Source: Lachnospiraceae bacterium UBA935
GTDB lineage: Bacteria > Bacillota > Clostridia > Lachnospirales > Lachnospiraceae
Direction: 5' to 3'
Length of the DNA: 64,000 nt
Assembly (NCBI GenBank): GCA_002293525.1
Contig: DBDJ01000008.1
Coordinates: 30,285-94,284 of the forward strand
Position 1 is the stretch's first letter. Every line of letters starts with the position of its first letter. The position numbers and the translations under genes were made by a program. This document shows, piece by piece, positions 1 through 7,794 of this stretch. The notes beneath the pieces were generated by a model. It worked only from the letters and a program-made list of their open reading frames with translations. It had not been told where the DNA came from and searched no databases.

Positions 1-884
1 TGAATGCCGATTTCCAGCTGGATCAACCCCGGGCGCAAGCCTTTTAACAGGTTGATTTCTGCTTCTGTCATGATATCCGCCGCTATTTCGAAGTGAAAAC
101 CGGTTGTCCCGTTATCTTTTTCACGAATAAACTTCCAGATTTCCATGGCATGGACATGATTGCAGTTAAAAGTCCGGTCTACGAACTTAACCTGAGCCAC
201 CCCGCTTTCCATAAAAGCAGCCAGTTCTTCCTTGACTTTCTCCAGCTTCTTAAACCTGAGCGACTTATCAATTGCGGAAAGACAATAGCTACACCGAAAC
301 GGACAGCCCCGGGAAGATTCATAATAAACGATTCGATTCTGAAAACAAGTCAGCTGTCCGGTATACGCAAAAGGAAGTCGATCAAGGTCCGCCTTTTCCC
401 GCTCCTCCGTTGCCAAAGGTTTCCCGTCCTTCTGCCGATACAAGATTCCCCTTATCTGAGTAAGCTTAGCTTCCCGGTTCTCTACATCCGAGCCACATAA
501 ATAATAGGCAAGAATCTCTTTACAAGTAATTTCCCCTTCCCCCAGCATGATACCGGTTACTGAAGGAAACCGTCCCATGACAGCTGTTCCGTCATAGGAC
601 ACCTCCGGTCCTCCCAACCAGATTGGTATCTCCGGTAATATTTTGCTTAATCCGGACAAAAGCTTGCCAATGATATCCCAATTCCATATATAACAGGAAA
701 AAGCGATGACATCCGGCTTCTTGCCGTAGATATCCGCAAGAATATCCTCAGCCGGCTGATTAATGGTATATTCCGCTATTTCCATATGTTCCCGGCCGGC
801 CTCTCCGGCACAGCTTTTCAGACTGTAGACCGCCGGGTTGGAATGGATATATTTCGCATTAACTGCCACCAATAAAAATTTCAT
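1..884 (-). CDS. B12-binding radical SAM protein (3' end outside window)
   Basis: The minus-strand reading frame starts at ATG 882-884 and stays open to the window edge, so the C-terminus is missing. The N-terminal part (MKFLLVAVNAKYIHSNPAV onward, about 150 residues) looks like a cobalamin-binding domain, with alternating strands and the motif IPIWLGGPEVSYD. It is followed by a radical SAM core with the cluster motif GCPFRCSYCLS (CxxxCxxC), which should bind a 4Fe-4S cluster and S-adenosylmethionine. The layout fits the uncharacterised B12-binding radical SAM family often annotated with a C-terminal DUF4080 domain. The substrate cannot be told from sequence. Family assignment is confident; the specific function is unknown. 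Confidence 0.85.
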   Translation of the reverse strand, partial: MKFLLVAVNAKYIHSNPAVYSLKSCAGEAGREHMEIAEYTINQPAEDILADIYGKKPDVIAFSCYIWNWDIIGKLLSGLSKILPEIPIWLGGPEVSYDGTAVMGRFPSVTGIMLGEGEITCKEILAYYLCGSDVENREAKLTQIRGILYRQKDGKPLATEEREKADLDRLPFAYTGQLTCFQNRIVYYESSRGCPFRCSYCLSAIDKSLRFKKLEKVKEELAAFMESGVAQVKFVDRTFNCNHVHAMEIWKFIREKDNGTTGFHFEIAADIMTEAEINLLKGLRPGLIQLEIGI

Positions 885-935
885 TGTCCCCATCCTGTCA
901 TATCAAAAAATTAAGATAATTTTCTCTTTATTTTA

Positions 936-1376
936 TCATAATTCCGATATCATACTGTCAATATATCCCCCGTCCCAAAGCAAAATCTTCAATCTGTCCG
1001 CTGCTTCTACGGCAGGAGCCGTAAAATATTGATTGGTCATCACTGCGCCAACCATCCGGTCATAATAATCCCGCCCCGCATAAGCCTCTTGAACCGCTTT
1101 GACACCTACCGGACTGCTGTAACGTTTACACTGGATCGCATAGGTGACCCCTTCCTTTTCTGCCAGAATGTCGATTCCATAGTCGCCGCTTGCTTTAGTA
1201 ACTTCCACTTCAATAAATCCTCTTTTTATTAAAAGATCGGCGCAGAACCGTTCAAACTCCCGGCCCTCCATCTCCTCCCAATGGCTGCCTGCCGCACGTT
1301 TCCGGCCTTTGATCGTCAAAAATGCCAGAACTAAAAGGAGTAATCCGGCAGCAATAATGATTATAATCCACTCCAT
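936..1376 (-). CDS. Membrane-anchored Mrr-like restriction endonuclease domain protein
   Basis: This 146-residue protein has one N-terminal transmembrane helix (residues 3-24, IIIIIAAGLLLLVLAFL) followed by a basic stretch. The rest is a Mrr_cat-type PD-(D/E)xK nuclease domain: FERFCADLLIKRGF, then the catalytic pattern GDYGIDILA and IQCKRY. Such proteins cleave DNA and are found as defence or unknown-function enzymes. Here the nuclease would face the cytoplasm from a membrane anchor. There is no adjacent methylase or specificity subunit, so a classical restriction system is not supported. It lies just after the radical SAM gene start on the same strand, with about 50 bp between them. Confidence 0.8.
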   Translation of the reverse strand: MEWIIIIIAAGLLLLVLAFLTIKGRKRAAGSHWEEMEGREFERFCADLLIKRGFIEVEVTKASGDYGIDILAEKEGVTYAIQCKRYSSPVGVKAVQEAYAGRDYYDRMVGAVMTNQYFTAPAVEAADRLKILLWDGGYIDSMISEL

Positions 1377-1565
1377 CTTGTCCTCCGTGGTATGTTATGT
1401 GATATCTTGTTGAGTTCAGTATAATTTTAGCATAACATTGCCTATTTAGATAGCAAAATTAATTTTATTAAGTTGATATTAAGTTTTCATCTATTTTGTT
1501 GAAATAACGAATAATCTATGTCAAAATAGGATGCTAGATACAAAAAAGCGTAAAGGAGATTAAGC

Positions 1566-3917
1566 ATGAAAAGAATTGTCTGTAAAGCAATGGTAAAACC
1601 ATTGAGAATATCCATGATTTGTAAACTGATGATCGGATTATCATCTCTACTGATGATCGGATGTGGTTCCAATAATGGAACAGCAACGCCAGAAAGTGAC
1701 ACGACAGCAAATGACTTGGCTACCTCGTCGCAGACAGTCCGAGATTCCTATGTAATGGAAGAGATGATTCTGCCTCATGAGTCTATTTTCTATGAAACTG
1801 TGACGAATGACATCCTGTATTATCTGAATTATATTCCCTCTGGGCAAGGTGCGGTGCCGGTCGAGGAAGCGGCGGTCTGCTCGATAGAAATAACGCCGGG
1901 ACAGGCGGTTCCGGCAGAAACCCCTTTTGTCTTGGACGCAAACCTGATACCAGGACGGATAGCTACTGACGGCAACGGGACGGTCTATCTCCTTTCCAGC
2001 CGGTATGAGGGGGATGGGGCGGATTCCCGGCTTACCGATATGTTTCTGACCAAGATAGATGCTGACGGAACGGCATCGGCTCCTTTTTCCATCCTGGAGT
2101 CGCTAAATGCCGAGGGATCTGCCTATGTAACGGCTTTTGAAGTGGATGTAAACGGGAACCTCTGTCTTGCTTCCGATGGGACGCTCACCATAATGGAATC
2201 GGATGGCAGCCTGATCGGCCAGCTAAACAGCAGCGGCCCGATAACCAATCTATGCCGGGACAGTGCCGGGACACTTTATGCGGTCTGGAGCCAGTCCGGT
2301 ACCAAAATGATTGCTAAAGTAGACAGTAAGGCACAGATTCTTACCAGCCAGCGGGAACTTTCCTTGCAAGGATTGCTGATCGGTGCCGGACAGGGGTCGG
2401 AAGGCCAGCTGATATTTGCTACGGAAATCGGGCTATTTGATTATGACTGGGAAGCAAAGACACTGACAGAGCGATTCCAATGGTTGGATATGGATCAGCT
2501 TGTTGACAGCTATGAACAAATATTTTCCCTGTCTGACGGACGAATCTTACTGGTAAGCCGTCCGGGAGATCAATGGGGAGGTTCATCCCGCCTGACCATC
2601 ATTCGTCCCAGACGGGCCGACGAACCAGTAGCCGAACCAACTCCGACAACAGCAGTACCTGCCCCGGCCGAATCAACAGAATCATCTGTGTCAGAAGAAG
2701 AACTGCCACTATCTCTTGAAGATACCGGCAACCTGACCTTAGGAGCTGTCAGACTGGAACCTGCTATTAAAGAAGCTGTTATTGCTTTTAACCAGTCACA
2801 TCCTAACAGCCGGATTGAAGTCATAGAATACGGTACCGATGATTATCAATCCGGAATAACCCAGCTGAATGCCGACATCGCAAGCGGCAACTGCCCGGAT
2901 ATCCTGATCCTCCCACCACATCAGTTTTCCATGGATCTTTATGCTGCCATGGGACTGCTGCTAGATCTGAATCCTTACATCAATGCCGATAGTTCCATAG
3001 TACGGGCTGATTTACAGGAAAACATCCTGAAAGCCTATGAAGAAGAAGGTAAATTATTCTGCTTACCAATTAGTTTTTTTGTCGACTCGTTAACTGCCAA
3101 GACCGCTTATCTGAATGGCAGAACCTCATGGACTCTTGATGAAATGATCGCCTGCGCAGATGAGATAAATCAAGATACTAATCTGTTTATGGATCCTCGA
3201 AAATCAGCTGTCTTGGATCTTTGTATGAAAGCGAATGCCGACAATATTGTCAACTGGAATGATCCGGAAGGAAGCGGATTCCAGCGTGATTTCTTCATCA
3301 AAATGCTGGAATTCTCCAACCGCTTTATGCCCGATGAGCAGGTAACTGAGGAGATGCTAGCGGAAAGATATTTTTCAGGTGAAATAGTAATCAGGCGTGA
3401 GTACGCTTCTTTGTATTCAATTCAATTGAACCCTTTTAACGAACCCTCTTCTTATATCGGCTATCCCTCAGAAACAGGCAGCGGCTCGCTGGCTGAAACT
3501 TATTCTGGACTAGCCGTCAGCAGCAGCTGCCCGGCCATGGGAACAGCGTGGGCTTTTATCAGCAGCTTATTAACGGAGGAAGTACAAAGCAGCCCGCAAA
3601 TGCAAGGTTATCCCATTCTCAAAAGCAGTCTTGAGGCTATTATAGAGTATTCCAAAAATAACGGCGGAATGATGGGAACCAGCACTGCTGACGGTGAACA
3701 CATGGAAACCATTGAATATGAAGGATCCACCGAAGAAGAATTACAGATATTCCAGAGTTTAATCGACAATGTGGAAAAGTCCGTGAGCTGGGATCAACAG
3801 ATCAGCCTGATTTTTGCCGAAGAGTCCGGTGCTTATTTTAACGGGAGCAAAACTGCCGAAGAAGTAGCGGATGTCGTGGAGAACCGGATCAATATCTATG
3901 TGAATGAGAAAAGATAA
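1566..3917 (+). CDS. Extracellular solute-binding lipoprotein with N-terminal propeller-like region
   Basis: AAGGAGAT precedes the ATG by a few bases. The signal peptide ends in a lipobox (LLMIGC, Cys33), so the 783-residue protein should be lipid-anchored outside the cell. Residues of about 60-345 contain repeated strand-turn patterns such as ATDGNGTVYLLSS and VDVNGNLCLASDG that resemble a beta-propeller. A Pro/Thr/Glu-rich linker (about 348-385) leads to a family 1 ABC substrate-binding domain from about residue 395 (IKEAVIAFNQSHPNSRIEVI). Solute-binding proteins of this size with an extra domain are known in Lachnospiraceae. No permease or ATPase is adjacent, so it may be an orphan receptor. 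The substrate is unknown. Confidence 0.8.
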   Translation: MKRIVCKAMVKPLRISMICKLMIGLSSLLMIGCGSNNGTATPESDTTANDLATSSQTVRDSYVMEEMILPHESIFYETVTNDILYYLNYIPSGQGAVPVEEAAVCSIEITPGQAVPAETPFVLDANLIPGRIATDGNGTVYLLSSRYEGDGADSRLTDMFLTKIDADGTASAPFSILESLNAEGSAYVTAFEVDVNGNLCLASDGTLTIMESDGSLIGQLNSSGPITNLCRDSAGTLYAVWSQSGTKMIAKVDSKAQILTSQRELSLQGLLIGAGQGSEGQLIFATEIGLFDYDWEAKTLTERFQWLDMDQLVDSYEQIFSLSDGRILLVSRPGDQWGGSSRLTIIRPRRADEPVAEPTPTTAVPAPAESTESSVSEEELPLSLEDTGNLTLGAVRLEPAIKEAVIAFNQSHPNSRIEVIEYGTDDYQSGITQLNADIASGNCPDILILPPHQFSMDLYAAMGLLLDLNPYINADSSIVRADLQENILKAYEEEGKLFCLPISFFVDSLTAKTAYLNGRTSWTLDEMIACADEINQDTNLFMDPRKSAVLDLCMKANADNIVNWNDPEGSGFQRDFFIKMLEFSNRFMPDEQVTEEMLAERYFSGEIVIRREYASLYSIQLNPFNEPSSYIGYPSETGSGSLAETYSGLAVSSSCPAMGTAWAFISSLLTEEVQSSPQMQGYPILKSSLEAIIEYSKNNGGMMGTSTADGEHMETIEYEGSTEEELQIFQSLIDNVEKSVSWDQQISLIFAEESGAYFNGSKTAEEVADVVENRINIYVNEKR

Positions 3918-3935
3918 GCAATTAGGCAATTATAG

Positions 3936-4003
3936 GTAGCAGTTCAGCCTTCCACCGTTCATCCGTATATCAGATCATTGAATAGCTATGGCTGAACTAT
4001 TAC
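3936..4003. terminator. Inverted repeat between convergent genes, possible bidirectional terminator
   Basis: GTAGCAGTTCAGCC (3936-3949) is nearly complementary to GGCTGAACTATTAC (3990-4003), with a loop of about 40 bases. It sits between the convergent lipoprotein and ABC exporter genes. There is no good T run on either side, so termination is only suggested by position. Confidence 0.4.
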
Positions 4004-4014
4004 AATTATAGTAA

Positions 4015-5877
4015 TTAAGATAGGCGATTAGATACTGGGAGCTGGCTTCGGTACATCTCCCAGTAGAATCCCTTCATGGCCATCAGCTCTTCATGTTCGC
4101 CCTGCTCAATAATAGCCCCGTTTTTCATGACTAGAATCACATCGGCATGGCGTACCGTAGACAGCCGATGTGCCACGATAAAGCTGGTCCGACCTTCCAT
4201 CATCAGATTAAACGCTTCCTGAATCCGCATTTCCGTGCGGGTATCAATTGAGGAGGTTGCTTCATCCAATATCAGCATCGGCGGCAGATTAATCATGACT
4301 CTGGCTATGCATAATAGTTGTTTTTCACCTTGTGAAAGGCTGCCGCCATCTTCACCGATTACTGTTTCGTAGCCTTCCGGAAGCCGTTTGATAAAGCCGT
4401 GGGCCCGGCTCGACTTAGCCGCTGCGATGACCTCTTCTTTGGTGGCATCCTTTTTCCCCAGAGTTATATTGTCCCATATCGTTCCGTTACGCAGCCACGT
4501 CTCCTGAAGAACCATGCCGTAAGCGGAGCGCAGGGAATGACGTGTCAGCATACGGATATCCCTACCTTCCAGCATGATCCTGCCGCTGTTCACATCATAA
4601 AAGCGCATCAGGAGGTTAATAACCGTTGTTTTGCCGCAGCCGGTCGGACCGACGATAGCCACCCGCTGACCGACTCTCACGCATAAGCTAAGATCTTCAA
4701 TCAGCTTCTGCCCATGCCGGTAGGCAAAATACACGCGCTCCAGCTCCACGTTGCCTACAGCTGCTTTTGCCTGTACAATCTCCGTTCCGTTCGCCGCTTC
4801 CCCTTGCACCGTTTCCGTTCTGTCCGCTGCTTCCCCTTGCGCTGTTTTCACCCCGTCGGCTGCTTCCTCTTGCACTGTTTCCATCCCGTCCGCTGCTTCC
4901 GGTTCTGCTTCAATCAGCTCCAATACTCTAGAAGCACAGGCAAGGGCATTCTGCAGTTCGGCAATCACTTCGGATATTTCATTAAAAGGTTTGGTATATT
5001 GGTTAGCATAGGATAAAAATATTGTCAGCTGTCCTACCGTCAACCCTCCTGACAAAGTATACAAAGCTCCCGCCAAACCGACTCCTGCGTAAACCAGATT
5101 ATTGACAAAACGTGTTACCGGGTTCGTCAGGGAAGAATAAAATATGGCGCGAAGAGAATGCTTCCCCAACCGTTCGTTTATCTCATCAAACTGTTTTTCT
5201 ACTTCCTCTTCCTGTCCAAAAGCCTGCACAACTTTTTGGTTCCCTATCATTTCATTTACCAGTGCCGTCTGTTCACCCCGCGCCTCCGACTGAAGCTGAA
5301 ACATCCCAAATGTCCGCTTGGCAATAAAGTTGGCCGTAAACAAGGATAGCGGTGTCAGGAACACCACTACAGCCGTAACTGCCACATTGACACGAAGCAT
5401 AAACAATACTGTCCCTGCTATCGTAATGATTCCAGTAAAAGCCTGAGTAAAACCAATCAGCAGCCCGTCCGCGAACTGGTCTACGTCCGTGATAATCCGA
5501 CTTAAGACATCTCCATGAGAATGACCGTCCAGATAAGAAAACGGCAGCTCAGCTACCTTATCAAAAGCCTGCTTACGGATATCCCGGACCACATGAAATA
5601 CGATCCGGTTATTTGTCAGGTTTAAGATCCACTGGGTCAGGGCACCGGCTCCCGCCACTCCTGCCATGACCGACAAAAGGGTTAAAAACTCCTTCTTGCT
5701 GCCCTCTTGATGAATGATGCCGATCAGGTCAACCGCTCGCCCGATCAGAATCGGCAGATACAGCCCCAGAACCACCGTAAACAAAGCCATAGTAACAGAA
5801 ACCATAAGCCGAAGCCAGTGTGGCTTAATATAATTCAGAATACTGCGTAAGGTTTTTATTCTTTCCTTATCTTTCAT
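4015..5877 (-). CDS. ABC exporter half-transporter, permease-ATPase (MdlB/LmrC type)
   Basis: The protein has an N-terminal six-helix ABC exporter domain (LRLMVSVTMALFTVVLGL onward) and a C-terminal ATPase with Walker A GPTGCGKTT, signature LSQGEKQLL and Walker B MLILDEATSSID. I prefer the ATG at 5877 (MKDKERIKTLRSI), which has AGGAG ten bases upstream. Starts further upstream run into the preceding gene. It probably forms a heterodimer with the product of the next gene upstream. The substrate is unknown (drug, lipid or peptide). The linker between the membrane and ATPase domains contains four tandem 11-residue repeats of the type EAADGxETVQG, encoded by 33-bp DNA repeats at 4760-4891. This is unusual for the family. 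Confidence 0.9.
   Translation of the reverse strand: MKDKERIKTLRSILNYIKPHWLRLMVSVTMALFTVVLGLYLPILIGRAVDLIGIIHQEGSKKEFLTLLSVMAGVAGAGALTQWILNLTNNRIVFHVVRDIRKQAFDKVAELPFSYLDGHSHGDVLSRIITDVDQFADGLLIGFTQAFTGIITIAGTVLFMLRVNVAVTAVVVFLTPLSLFTANFIAKRTFGMFQLQSEARGEQTALVNEMIGNQKVVQAFGQEEEVEKQFDEINERLGKHSLRAIFYSSLTNPVTRFVNNLVYAGVGLAGALYTLSGGLTVGQLTIFLSYANQYTKPFNEISEVIAELQNALACASRVLELIEAEPEAADGMETVQEEAADGVKTAQGEAADRTETVQGEAANGTEIVQAKAAVGNVELERVYFAYRHGQKLIEDLSLCVRVGQRVAIVGPTGCGKTTVINLLMRFYDVNSGRIMLEGRDIRMLTRHSLRSAYGMVLQETWLRNGTIWDNITLGKKDATKEEVIAAAKSSRAHGFIKRLPEGYETVIGEDGGSLSQGEKQLLCIARVMINLPPMLILDEATSSIDTRTEMRIQEAFNLMMEGRTSFIVAHRLSTVRHADVILVMKNGAIIEQGEHEELMAMKGFYWEMYRSQLPVSNRLS
4760..4891. repeat. Four 33-bp tandem repeats inside the ABC exporter linker
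   Basis: Four in-frame 33-bp units, each starting GCTGC or GCCGC and containing TTCC or TTTTGCC then TTGCAC-like sequence, encode 11-residue Ala/Glu-rich repeats. The units differ at several positions, so the array is not very recent. A fifth partial unit begins at 4892. Confidence 0.85.
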
Positions 5878-5932
5878 CCGTTCTGCGCTCCTGTCACTCA
5901 TGCTGCTGCGAAATGCTGCTCCTATGCTACGG

Positions 5933-7729
5933 TTATGTGCTGCTTTCAAACTGGGTTTCATATATTTCTTTATAGACAGGACAAGCCTTCAGCAGCTCCT
6001 GATGCGTGCCCGTTCCGACAATCTTGCCTTCATCCAGTACCAGGATCTTGTCGGTATGCATCACCGAAGAGGCTCTTTGCGATATGATCAGCACCGTGGT
6101 ATCGCTACAGGCTTCCCTGACTGCCGTCCGTAGTTTAGCTTCCGTCAGATAATCCAATGCCGATGTGCTGTCGTCCATAATTAAGATGTCCGGCCTTCTT
6201 ACCAATGCTCTGGCAATACTGAGCCTTTGACGCTGGCCGCCGGAATAATTCCGACCCTCCTGCTCGACTTTTGCCTCCATCTGACCTTCTTTACTGCTGA
6301 CAAACTCCTCAGCCTGCGCAATGCGCAGCGCCTCCCAAAGCTCTTCTTCCGTGGCATTCGCTTTGCCCCAAAGCAGATTATCGCGGATCGTCCCCTTGAA
6401 TAAGATGGCTTTTTGCATCACGATCCCGATCCTGCTCCGCAGAGAATCAACCGGCATTGTCCTGATATCTTGGTCATTTATCATAATCGCGCCTTTTTCC
6501 GCTTCATAGAACCTGGGAAGAAGATGTATCAATGATGATTTTCCCGCTCCGGTTCCACCGATAATGCCTATTGTATCCCCCTTATTCACCGTAAAGTTAA
6601 TATCAGTCAAAACAGCTTCCCCTGCACCGGGGTAACGGAAAGTTACGTCAATAAACTGGATGTGATATTTTGGTTTATGATATTCTGGTTTATGATATTC
6701 CGGTTCATGATATTCTGGCTTATTGTCCTGCTGCCCTTCGTTCCATTCTGTATCCGGCGGCAGCCATCCCCCCCCGGCCAGACTGTCGTTACGAATGGCA
6801 AAGACTGCTTCAATACGGCTTCCTGAGGCAAATGACTTGGTAATCGTTATAATCAGATTAGCCAGCTTCACCAGTTCCACCAGAATCTGCGACATATAAT
6901 TTACCAGGGCAATCACCGCTCCCAGAGTCAGTGTTCCAGCCGCCACTTGGCTTGCCCCGGTACTGAGTAAGATAATAATAGCTATGTTAACAATCACCAT
7001 GCTAAACGGATTTAAGAGACCGGTAATCCGTCCGGCAGTTAATTGCATCTTCATCAGCTCATCGGCACGTTCCTGAAATAACCGCTTTTCTTCCTCTTCC
7101 CGGCGGAAGGCCCTGATCACCCGCACGCCGGTCAGATTCTCTCTGGTAAGCCGCATCACCCGATCCAGACCCGCCTGTATCTTCCGAAATAGCGGAATCC
7201 CGGTCAGAATGACGGCAAATACTACCACTGTCAGTACCGGAATCAACACAACAAAAATAAACGCTGCCCTGACATCTACCGTAAAAGCCATCACCATGGC
7301 TCCAAAGACAATAAAGGGCGACCGCAAAAAAAGTCGCAGTACATGATTAACCCCGGTCTGCACCTGATTGACATCTCCCGTCATCCTGGTAATTAAAGTT
7401 GCGGTTCCCACCTTGTCACTGTCCGCAAACGAGAGCCCCTGAATGTGAGAGAACAATGCCTTCCGAAGCCCGGTAGCAAAACCTACTGCTGCCTTTGCAG
7501 CAAAAAACTGCGCCGAAACCGAACAGAGCAGCCCGATCATACCCAGAGCAGCCAGCAACAGGCAGCGGGTAATGATAAAATGCGGGTCATCATTTTTAAT
7601 GCCCTGATCCACGACAGCGGCCACCACCAGCGGCACCATCAACTCAAAGGAAGCCTCCAGGAGCTTAAACAGCGGCCCCAAAAGGCTTTCCTTCTTATAT
7701 TCCTTTAAGTAAACCAATAAGCTTTTCAT
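5933..7729 (-). CDS. ABC exporter half-transporter, permease-ATPase (MdlA/LmrD type)
   Basis: The start ATG at 7729 is preceded by AAGGGG. The 598-residue protein has an N-terminal transmembrane domain (LVAAVVDQGIKNDD, VTALITRMTGDVNQVQ-like coupling regions) and an ATPase domain with Walker A GGTGAGKSSL, signature YSGGQRQRLSIARAL and Walker B ILIMDDSTSALD. The Asp-Ser after Walker B, where Glu is usual, suggests a degenerate catalytic site, as in heterodimeric exporters such as LmrCD and TM287/288. This fits pairing with the downstream half-transporter. Near residues 335-357 the linker carries short KPEYH repeats encoded by 15-bp units at 6662-6720. Confidence 0.9.
   Translation of the reverse strand: MKSLLVYLKEYKKESLLGPLFKLLEASFELMVPLVVAAVVDQGIKNDDPHFIITRCLLLAALGMIGLLCSVSAQFFAAKAAVGFATGLRKALFSHIQGLSFADSDKVGTATLITRMTGDVNQVQTGVNHVLRLFLRSPFIVFGAMVMAFTVDVRAAFIFVVLIPVLTVVVFAVILTGIPLFRKIQAGLDRVMRLTRENLTGVRVIRAFRREEEEKRLFQERADELMKMQLTAGRITGLLNPFSMVIVNIAIIILLSTGASQVAAGTLTLGAVIALVNYMSQILVELVKLANLIITITKSFASGSRIEAVFAIRNDSLAGGGWLPPDTEWNEGQQDNKPEYHEPEYHKPEYHKPKYHIQFIDVTFRYPGAGEAVLTDINFTVNKGDTIGIIGGTGAGKSSLIHLLPRFYEAEKGAIMINDQDIRTMPVDSLRSRIGIVMQKAILFKGTIRDNLLWGKANATEEELWEALRIAQAEEFVSSKEGQMEAKVEQEGRNYSGGQRQRLSIARALVRRPDILIMDDSTSALDYLTEAKLRTAVREACSDTTVLIISQRASSVMHTDKILVLDEGKIVGTGTHQELLKACPVYKEIYETQFESST
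6662..6720. repeat. 15-bp tandem repeats in the second ABC exporter linker
   Basis: About four units of the type GGTTTATGATATTCT run in frame and encode the repeated pentapeptide EYHKP just before the ATPase domain. The repeat is unrelated in sequence to the 33-bp array in the partner gene but sits at the same place in the protein. Confidence 0.85.
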
Positions 7730-7757
7730 CCGTCCCCTTACGCTACTCTTATCCTAA

Positions 7758-7784
7758 GGAAACACTGCTTTAATCTACGTTTCC
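7758..7784. repeat. Short palindromic repeat, copy 1 of a possible dispersed family
   Basis: A 27-bp imperfect palindrome begins GGAAACACTG and ends TACGTTTCC. Related palindromes occur at 13905-13940 and 37297-37322. It lies between the ABC exporter gene and the hydrogenase-like gene. Confidence 0.5.
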
Positions 7785-7794
7785 CTGGTTTAAC

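Noticed and set aside
4714..5016. Plus-strand ORF rich in Cys/Pro/Ser over the ABC exporter linker
   Set aside because: It is the complement of the 33-bp coding repeats and has no independent support.
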